Of a DNA stretch of 64,000 bases, positions 56,101 through 64,000 are shown one piece after another. Made by a program: the position numbers and the translations under genes. Under the pieces are notes generated by a model, which was not told the DNA's origin, did no database searches, and saw only the letters and a program-made list of their open reading frames with translations. How positions within the stretch are numbered: the stretch's first letter is position 1; each line of letters opens with the position of its first letter. The stretch spans positions 599,024-663,023 of the forward strand of contig LSYV01000019.1 in NCBI GenBank assembly GCA_001584585.1. Direction: 5' to 3'. This DNA comes from Gonium pectorale (taxonomy: Eukaryota > Chlorophyta > Chlorophyceae > Chlamydomonadales > Volvocaceae).

Positions 56101-59100
56101 TGGACGTTCTGCAATCGGATAGCGAGCAAAGCAACCTAGCCGGCAGCCTATGGACCTTCCGCCTGACCCTGACCCCCCAAGAGCTTTACGCTGGAATGCT
56201 GGGCTGGGCCGCTGTGTGTGTCCTATTTGATCCATGTGACCTCTGTTCCGTGTGTGTGTGTTTGTCGTGTGCCTTGGACTGCATGCGCACTGCATGTGAC
56301 CACGGCATCCGACCTCCTGCCTGCACGCGTCAGTCATCCGCACCGTACATCCGCATGCAGTGACGGTCTCGCACCCGCACCGCTTCCCATTGTGTGTCGC
56401 GTACGGCAGCCACGTCCACGTTCGCCACGCTCGTGAGCCACAATCTACCGCCGACGGCTTCGTCGCCGCCGGTCCTGAGGACTGGGCCCGCGCCCGTGGT
56501 GCCCGGCAGCGGAAGGCCCAGCATGGGCAGCCGCGCGCCCTCGGGCGCCCTATCCCCGCTGGCCACGGCTGCAAGCGCCGCGGCCCGTGCGTCGCGCGGG
56601 CGGCCTCCGCGCCGCACCGCCTCTTGCGTGGCCCTGCTCGGCAGCGGCGATGGCTTCCACGCCGCCAACGCCTCGCTCGCCGACAACAACACTGCCAACT
56701 CCAACGTCATACACACCTCGGGCGACGCTGGCACCGGCAGCCGCCGCCCCACATCTGCCGCCACCAACCTCCAGATCCCCGCGGCCATGGGCTCCCGCGC
56801 GCTCGCCTTTGCGCTGTCCCTGGGCACCTCCCCAGTGGCCGCCGCCCCCTCCTCCCTGGGCAACGCGTCGCTGCCCTCTTCCGGCGTGCCGTCCCCCGTG
56901 CCCTTTGCGGCGCAGCAACATGCGTTAATAGGGTCGCTGACCCAACCCGGTGAGTCGGGGGCTGAGGCCACCAGCGCCGCCGGCGCGACTGTGGGCGCGG
57001 GCACCGGCTCCCGTGCGCTCGGCCGCAAGGGCGGCGTGTCGTTTGACCTGGGCCGGCTGCATAGCGGCACCGCGGCGCTGCGGACCGGCTCCTCCAGGCT
57101 CGGCCCCGCCGCGACTGGCTCGATGGGGCGCCTGAACGCGCCCGAGGCGGCTGCAGGCGCTGGCGCGGGTGTGCCCGCTAGGCCAGACCGCCGGCCGCGC
57201 GCCCGGCCGCATACCGCCCTGGGGCTGATAGCGGGCAAGCTCTTGCCGGCGGTTGCAGAAGCGCCGGCGGCCGGAAGTCTGCAGGCTGGCGGCAGCGGCG
57301 GTGGCGGTACCCGTAACTTACCAGCTGGTCGTAGAGGAGGAGGAGGAGGAGGCGCGCGGCAACCATACCGGCCGTTAAGCGCCGGCGGCGCCGCCACGGA
57401 GAGGGCTGCACCGGCCCTCTGCTCCCCACACGAGACTGGCGCTGGCATAATCTGCGAGCCGGACGGCAGCGCGCACTCCCCGTTTCTCTCGTCTCCGTCA
57501 ACGGCGTTGCACGCACCGGCCGCGGCAGGCGGGGCCCGTGGCCGTAGACGTGGCAGCGGCAGTAGTCGAGCCGGCCAGAGCCTGCCGGCCAGCTTAGTGG
57601 CAGAGCCTACTGCTGCTGCTGCTACAACAGCGGCTGCAGTCGCCATGGCGGGGGAACCGCGGGGCGTCGCGTTACTCATGCAGCCGCAGTTGGGGGCGGC
57701 GTCTAAGCTCGGTGCCTCGACCGTGCACTGCGCCAGGACGGCCGCTTTGCCGGCGGTGCTGGCTCCGGCTCCCGCCTCTTTCGGCGCCGACGGCGAGGCG
57801 ACGATCGGCGGCAATGCGGTGATGGGCGCCGCAACGTCCAGCTCCTCCGCTATCGTAGACAGCGGCCCCGAGTGCTGGCACGAGGTGTGGGCTGTGTCGG
57901 GCCGGGACCCGGTAACGGGGCAGGACGTCGTCATCCTCACCCAGACCGATGTCACGGCAAAGGTATGTGGTGGGCTGGGCGAGGCGGCTGGCGGTCAAGG
58001 TGCCTGGCGGGCCAATTTGCGTCTGTTCGGCCCTTTCAAACAGAGTCCCTTTTGCTTTGGCGAGTTAGTCGTGGCCTGCGCCTTGCGGTATTCAGCACTG
58101 TGTGACACCCTTACGAAGGTCGGGACGTACGTGCGAACCGCCCGTGTGCTGGGTGTGCGAGGAGCATGACCAAAACCATCGCAGCCAAAACGAACTTGTT
58201 GGGAGAGACTTGTTGGGGGAGACCCTGACCAGACTCTCAAGGATGGAACTGGGGTCCCTACGAAATGACCCCAGTTAGGTTGGGCACGTAGCCGCGCAAG
58301 TAGGCCTCGTTCGTTTCCATCCCTCAAGATCACATCGTGCCTTTCATCCCGAAGGAGCTGAACCCCGTGGCTCGTCCCCGCCCCCTCAGGTGGTCGCCGA
58401 GCGGCACCTTGCGCTGGTGATGGAGACGGAGCACCGGCTGGTGGAGCAGCTCTTCCCCCGACACATACTGCAGTACGTCACGGAGGAGTGGACGGCGGGC
58501 ATGCGCGGAGGGGCCGCCAACAGCGCAGGCGGGGCCGACGCAAGTGGCCGCGAGGGGGGCGGCGACGCGCCGGCGGGTGGCGGCAGCCAGCGCTGGCGGC
58601 CGGTGCTGCGCGACTGCACGGCGCTGGCGACCTGGCATGACGAGGTGACCCTCCTCTTTGCAGACATCAAAGGTGAGGCGAGGCTGCGTGCGGCGTACAG
58701 CTGCACACCCGTGCCGGTCCCGAGCTGCACCTGTGGCTTCCCGTGGCTTCCCGTGGTGACCCAGCGTAGAGGGCAGCGGCCGCTCACTGCCTCAGTAGTG
58801 CGGGCTGCTTTGCTGCGCGCCTTCCGCACACACACGGCCACGTTATGCGCAACGGCCTTGTGGGTGGGCGATTACACTCACGTGTAGCTGATGGGGCTGA
58901 GCGGTGGCCATACTCGCCATACGTGCAACCCGCTGCCCCCGCTGCCCCCGTACGCAGGCTTCACGCCCATGTGCAAGGAGGTCGAGCCGCGTCAGGTGGG
59001 TAGTCCCGTGCATTAGGGCCGGAGTGACATGTTATGCCTGCGCTGGGTGCTGTGGAACGTTTCGTTTGAGCATGTTATGATCACAGGTAATGTTGTAGGG

Positions 59101-61016
59101 CATACTGGTAGGGTGGTGGCTTCACCACCCACTCTTCTGGTTCGTGAGCCTGGCCTGGCTCGTGATGATTCCTGCGCCGCCTTGAGATGTGAGAGTTTGA
59201 CATGACGTATCACCCACACAGGTCATGACGCTCCTGAACGCGCTCTACTCACGGTACGACGCAATGCTGGACAAGTACGGCGTTTACAAGGTACAGCGAG
59301 GAGTGCAATGCCGTTGTGGGCGACGAGTGCAGGTCCAGTGCTTACGGTCCCCGGAAAGCGTTGCGAGCTTCCGTATTTTTGCGGCTTGGAGGCACAGAAA
59401 TTGGGTTGAACGCAACTGAGGCTACACAATTTTTCGTCCCCCCAGGTGGAGACCATCGGCGACTGCTACTTTGTGGCCGGCGGTCTGATCCGCGAGGACG
59501 AGGACGGCATGGCGGCGGTGCGGGAGGGCGGCAGCAGCGACGACCCCCTGCACGCGGAGCGGGTCTTCATGTTTGCAAAGGTACGGATTGCCATACGTCA
59601 GGTTCACCCTGCACGTAGTACGGTGTGCGGAGCACGAGCTCCACGCGTGAAGCACCGCGCCCGCGCAGTGGCGCTTCCCTGCCTCCTGTGTCACCTCCTA
59701 ATCCTCCTCTGCTAGCTGCGCCCCTCCCTCAGGCCATGCTGTCCGCCGCCAAGGAGGTTCTCATGCCCACCACGGGCCAGCCTGTCGAAATACGCATCGG
59801 CATTCACACCGGCCCAGTGGTCAGCGGCGTGGTGGGCACACGGATGCCGCGCTTCTGCCTGTTCGGTAAGCTTCTGTCCGCACGGGGGACCTTGCTTACA
59901 CATACCACGTGCTGTACTGTTGCACCGACTTCAGATGTACCATATTAGCGCACCGCACATCCCTATGCTGCACTTTCCTGACTGCCTGTCGTTGCCTCCC
60001 CAACCTCAGGCGACACGGTCAACACTGCCAGCCGCATGGAGAGCAGCGGCCAGCCCGGCGCCATCCACGCGTCGGAGGCCACCTTCCGGCGCCTGCAGCG
60101 CACCGACCTGTGGGAGCCCACGGGGGGCATAGAGGTGAGGCCGTGCGAGGCACGAGTCACCGAGAGGGAAGGAGGCGCCTTTGTGGTGGTGGGCCCTGTT
60201 GGTGACCCATGGGTCTGCCCAGAGTCAGGGGGGACTCACGGGCCGACAGCGTGGGGCTATATGCCTATGGCGCCGTGGCGCGGCTTGGACCACGGTGTGC
60301 GTTCCAGCCTGCGCTGCCCTGACGACTGCGCACAGCGCTCAGTCAAAAGGGTTCAGCTCGCCCGTTGCAGTTGGCGTTCCCTGCGCTCGTCGCCCTGCCT
60401 CGTCGCCCCTCGCACGGTGTGGAATGCCGCAGGCGGCCAGAATGCCTGCCCCCACCCGATGACCTCAATACCCTTACTACCGCAGGTCAAGGGCAAAGGC
60501 CTGATGCAGACGTACGTGTGGCGCCCCGAGGAGCTGCTGAAACCAACCTACCATCTTGCGCAGCGCAGCGCGGCGCCCGAGTCGCAATCGCCACGCCAGC
60601 TGCTGCAGCCGCTGCACGTCGCACCGCAGCAGGTGCCGTTCCCGCAGCTGGGTGGCAGCACGGAGAGCCCCGTGCCGCTCTCCCTGCAGCTGCTCGCGCT
60701 GGCGGAGTCCGTACCGGGAGGAGGAGGAGGAGGCGCCGTTGACGACGGGGCGGCGGCGGCGTGCTTTGGTGAGATTGCCGCGGTTGCGGGCCGTTCCCGC
60801 GGGAGCGGCAAGCGCGACTCGTCGCCATCGGGGGCGTTTGGAGGCTTTGGGGGCTTCTCTATCGCGCGCATCATGGAGGCGCGCACCACGGAGCGACGCC
60901 GCCGCAGCAGACGGCGCGGGTCGGACGAGGACACGACCTCGTCGCCACCTCTGTCCGACGCCGACGACGGCATATCCGTGGACCTTGATTTCCACAGCTC
61001 GCTTATCTTCAAGTGA
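53199..61016 (+). CDS. PAS-domain class III guanylyl cyclase
   Basis: Twelve exons: 53199-53423, 53506-53809, 54315-54548, 55131-55859, 56410-57962, 58390-58672, 58958-58995, 59222-59290, 59446-59580, 59733-59865, 60010-60134, 60486-61016, about 1,452 residues with every phase matched. A PAS core starts near residue 90 ([20 protein letters not shown]). Its end ([22 protein letters not shown]) appears only near residue 1000, separated by long Ala/Gly/Pro/Ser-rich inserts. The linker [16 protein letters not shown] leads into the cyclase domain. Metal-binding Asp residues are FADIK (D1107) and TIGD (D1151). Substrate-selecting residues are Glu1147 (VETIGD) and Cys1232 (MPRFCLFG), the guanylyl-type pair. 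NTASR supplies Asn1239 and Arg1243. The product is predicted to make cGMP. No membrane segment was seen, so it is probably soluble. The C-terminal tail is Arg/Ser-rich. Confidence 0.9.
54901..54941 (+). repeat. Relic duplication of the cyclase exon-3 acceptor region
   Basis: CGCCCCGCAGCGGTCGTG plus GGTGCCGCA-AGCCT-AA matches 54305-54345, the acceptor and first codons of exon 3, at about 36 of 41 positions. It lies inside the following intron (54549-55130). Confidence 0.8.
56003..56066. repeat. Repeat family B, copy 2
   Basis: Matches 38712-38775 over about 64 bases. It lies in the cyclase intron 55860-56409. Confidence 0.8.
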
Positions 61017-61590
61017 AAAGGAGCAACAATGCGTCGGGTGGCGAGGCAAAGTGTGCACGATGAAGCCGATCGACGGCAAAGTGATCTTTCATTCCTTTGT
61101 GGACGAGCATGGCAGGCGGGTTGTTTGCTGGCGGGGTGCTGTAGTCCCCAAGCGCGTACGGCCGACGGTCTCGCACGGCACTCGACGCTCCTTTGCAGAC
61201 CGTGCCGCGCGGACTGCTTCCACCTGCAGCGGCGCAAACGTACACGTCAGATGTGCCGCGAACGGCCGCTGCGTTTGCATGCGTTGAAGGAGCGTCGCAC
61301 GGAGGCATGCTGGCGTCCACTCGGTGCCCGTGTGTTTGTGCTTGTGCTTGTCAGGCGCACGGCAGCAGGCGCAACAGCTTGCCGGCGGTTCACCTATTCA
61401 TCTGACGGGGCTGATCCACCCAGGGTGCGGCTGTGCGGATGGAGTCGCGTCTTTGTCGCACTGTGAGCAGTACTGATTGTGTGAGGCGTGGGATGTTCTG
61501 TGATGGGAGCTCTCAGGGCGTTTTTAGCTTACCATCGTAGCTACGTTGTCCTTTCCTGGGTACGTCGTCGTCGCTGCACGTTAGTTTATA

Positions 61591-61714
61591 ATGACGGGGC
61601 CAACCGTCGGGCCCGCGTTTACGAGCGTGTTCCCTCTTTGATTGTGTTTCTGATGACGGGGGCAACGTCGGCCCCCCGTTTATGAGCGTGCCCCCTCTTC
61701 AATTACGTTGTGAT
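61591..61714. repeat. 62-bp tandem repeat, two diverged copies
   Basis: Both copies (starting at 61591 and 61653) read ATGACGGGG-CAAC-GTCGG, then CCCGTTTA-GAGCGTG and CCCTCTT-ATT. Confidence 0.85.
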
Positions 61715-61812
61715 CCGCCGTACTGTTCAAATTCGGTGCGTGCTGGATTACGTCTTGGGAGGGATACGGAGGAGCAGTGTAGAATGCTTTATGCCGTCTG
61801 CTGGCCTTGCGG

Positions 61813-61852
61813 CAGTGATGCAAAACCCCGACATGCTGGTTTTGCATCACTG
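61813..61852. repeat. Perfect 15-bp stem-loop in the probable cyclase 3'UTR
   Basis: CAGTGATGCAAAACC (61813-61827) and GGTTTTGCATCACTG (61838-61852) are exact reverse complements around a 10-base loop. Confidence 0.9.
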
Positions 61853-62840
61853 CATGTCAGCGGGTTGGCCGTGTGTCAGCTGATGCAGATGCCGTTCGTT
61901 TGCGGCAGTGCGGCCATCGCGCGAGGAATAGTATTTATGCAGCCCTTGCGCAAAGTGTAGTATGGATGCCACAGGACGGCACAGGGTGGCCTGAGAACGG
62001 GGTGTGTTTGTTGATGACATCCAATGAATAAAGAAGCGTCTGTTTGCAACCGCATGGCGTCGCAACGCGTTTTACTGTTGGCGCCGACGCCGTCTGACGG
62101 AGTGCTCTGCGTGGATGCGGGTGAAGAGCGAAGCTGTGCTGCAAAGAAGATTGTGGAGTTGGTTGCATGGCCGCCGGTCGGGGTGCGTAAGGAGGCCTGG
62201 AGCAGCAGCTCGGGCGGCCCCTTCTCCGAGCGGAGCGCCCGCTTTTGCAAGCTGCAGCCTGAGTTGCGTCGTGCTTCGTCCGTATGGAGTGATCAAACGG
62301 TGTGTTCGTAACAGTTGCAAGCAAGCAAGACCGAGTTGCGTGTGCGAGTGTTGTGGGCTCTTCTGCTCCTCCCTGGCAGGCACTTTTTCCCCACCTTGTG
62401 CGTGCGAAGTGGCGAGCCGCTGGTTTGATTGCTTCTTAAGCAATGTGTCGAATCAACATCTGATGAATATCCACTTACCACCCGCAAGCGATTCTGCCGT
62501 TATTTTGTGTTGTGTTCGGCGTTTATGGGTTGATGTTGGCATTTCATTTGTCTGTTGTGGGCTGTTGGTTTCGGCGGAAGTCTGTCACCAACATCTCTGC
62601 ACACATGGGGCCTTGACTGTGTGCCAGCCTGCAACATGAGAGCAGCTGGGGGCCGCGATACTGGCGGCACTGCTGCCGTTCGCAAGATTTTAGTCCGGCT
62701 GTGGGTCAGTGGCGAACGAGCCCCAGTGTCCTTCTATGCTTCTAGGAATAAACCCGGTGATCCCCCACGGTCTGTGCATTCAGTAACTGCTTCGCGCGGT
62801 CCGATTCCAAACCAGGTGGTCGGGTCTCGTCCCTCATCTC

Positions 62841-62845
62841 TGTAA
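62841..62845 (+). terminator. Candidate poly(A) signal of the cyclase gene
   Basis: This is the first TGTAA found downstream of the cyclase stop at 61016. It would imply a 1.8-kb 3'UTR carrying the tandem repeat and the hairpin. Confidence 0.35.
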
Positions 62846-63294
62846 CCGTTCACATCCCCAAAAAAACGATGCGGCCCAAGTTCAACACGGCTTGCGAAGC
62901 TGGAATGTAATCATATGTGCAGCTCCACCCCCGTCCCATAGTATCCCACGTTGGGTTGTTGGTGGTAGAGAATGCGTATCAAAGCCCCAGGTCCGGCCGC
63001 CTAGCTGCCTTACCTTGCGGGAGTTGAGGTTCCGCGAAATCGGAATCCGCGTTCCGGGGTTACGCTCAGCGGATGACGTGGACGTGCGTCGGACCCACGG
63101 CTTGCGTAACAGAAGGCAGTGTTGGCTCCGTCTTACTGGCGGCTCCACAGCGCCTAGCGGGCACGTGTGACTCGGCTTCGCGTTTAGGGGAGCCATACGC
63201 TGGGATGGTAGGCTTGGCGCCCCGGGTTTATCTGCAATCACTGGCCGCCGATGGACTGATAACAATTTCGACCACAGCGCCACATTCCGCCGAG

Positions 63295-63420
63295 CAAGCT
63301 AGCAGCTGGCGGCTGGCCCGAACCGGGAGGGCCGGTCTGCTCGTCTCCTCCACCCGCCACGCCTTGTACCCTGCGTCCTACTGGGAACGTCGCGCCTTGG
63401 GTGTGTACCGTAGTGCCACG
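63295..63420 (-). repeat. Dispersed repeat family A, partial copy 6
   Basis: The reverse complement carries ACACCCAAGGCGCGACGTTC, CCAGTAGGACGCAGGGTACA, GGCGTGGCGGGTGGAGGAGA, CGAGCAGACCGGCCCTCC and CGGTTCGGG, in family order. Confidence 0.75.
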
Positions 63421-64000
63421 GACGATTCGCGACACGGGATTCGTGAAAATCACGAATCCGATGGCAGGGATAAACCCTGATGTCAGGCCAGTTTACCGTC
63501 ACATGAACAGAATACGTTGGGATGTGTGTGTCTGTCTCTCTCCTCAACGCGCGTGCTACCGAGCGGCCAAGGTCTAGCCTGCAGCGCGTAGAGGAAGGGA
63601 GACGAAGAGAGAAGAAAACATGGCACCCATGTGCCCCGCTTGCCGATGCTGCTTGCGCACGCTCGCTCGCGCTTGCTTGCTTAACGGCTGTCATCCAATA
63701 CGGTGTGCGAAGTGGTGTCACGGCGTCACGAGGTGGAAATCAGCGACGTAGGCTCGAAGGATGATGGCAAGAACCTTACATGACCTTCCGCAACCTAACG
63801 AAAGGGGTCTGCTAGCTGCTCATGGGCCTACTGCCCAAGAGCAGGACGAGACAGCGGCAACAGGCGCTGCCTCGGCCTAAAACACACGCGACCGGTACGG
63901 CGATCAAGAACCACCAACCGGGACCACAAACAGATCCAACACCGGTAATGATACACGCCAATGCAACGCACTGACGAAAATGGAAGCATGGCAACACGAC

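Larger units (their letters stand above)
61017..64000. other. Cyclase 3'UTR and downstream intergenic DNA
   Basis: No further gene was recognised. It contains a 62-bp tandem duplication (61591-61714), a perfect 15-bp hairpin (61813-61852), a candidate TGTAA (62841-62845) and an A-family repeat piece (63295-63420). Confidence 0.5.

Noticed and set aside
55309..56574. 421-residue minus-strand open frame
   Set aside because: It spans a cyclase exon, an intron and part of the next exon on the opposite strand. Composition is typical of antisense GC-rich frames and there is no family match.
56330..57955. 541-residue open frame on the minus strand
   Set aside because: It is antisense to the large cyclase exon. 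That exon joins its neighbours in phase on the plus strand, and this frame is a GC-rich shadow with no motif.
1..64000. CRISPR arrays, prophage or operon-like gene cassettes
   Set aside because: None were seen. Spliced genes on both strands, plastid-targeted proteins and intron-borne repeats mark this as eukaryotic nuclear DNA.

Overview
This window reads as nuclear DNA of a chlamydomonadalean (volvocine-type) green alga. Coding sequence is GC-rich and split into many short exons. Almost every junction follows G|GTGAG, G|GTGCG or G|GTGGG at the donor and GCAG or CCAG at the acceptor. Candidate green-algal TGTAA poly(A) signals lie downstream of several stop codons. The products (plastid KAS I, a flagellar microtubule inner protein, ALG2, a class III guanylyl cyclase) fit such an organism. 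Species was not determined. Exon models were built by hand by matching splice sites, reading phase and family motifs. There is no transcript evidence, so individual junctions can be wrong.

Layout: (1) 297-1106 (+), the 3' part of a cysteine-containing, probably GPI-anchored surface protein. (2) 2729-5780 (-), a CFAP107-like axonemal microtubule inner protein. (3) 7068-12231 (-), a complete ABCG half-transporter. (4) 14969-21109 (-), plastid 3-ketoacyl-ACP synthase I. (5) 22187-22603 (+), a small one-pass membrane protein of unknown role. (6) 24116-26323 (-), ALG2 mannosyltransferase, divergent from (7) 26599-29375 (+), a plastid PDZ-like membrane protein. (8) 30877-32978 (+), a lysine-rich, probably nuclear protein. 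(9) 35248-38375 (-), an O-fucosyltransferase-family protein. (10) 40063-42951 and 43116-44178 (+), two Ala/Pro-rich proteins of unknown role, the first crossed by a 130-base assembly gap inside a coding repeat. (11) 45157-49200 (-), a membrane-anchored FAD monooxygenase resembling kynurenine 3-monooxygenase. (12) 53199-61016 (+), a PAS/guanylyl-cyclase protein of about 1,450 residues.

The genes do not form an operon or pathway; this is ordinary eukaryotic gene order with mixed functions. Intergenic and intronic DNA carries a dispersed repeat family (six copies seen), a second two-copy element, several tandem repeats and three clear inverted repeats. I saw no CRISPR array, prophage, rRNA or convincing tRNA. 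The most noteworthy items are the PAS-guanylyl cyclase whose PAS core appears to be split by very long low-complexity inserts, the O-fucosyltransferase and KMO-like genes, and the repeat structures.
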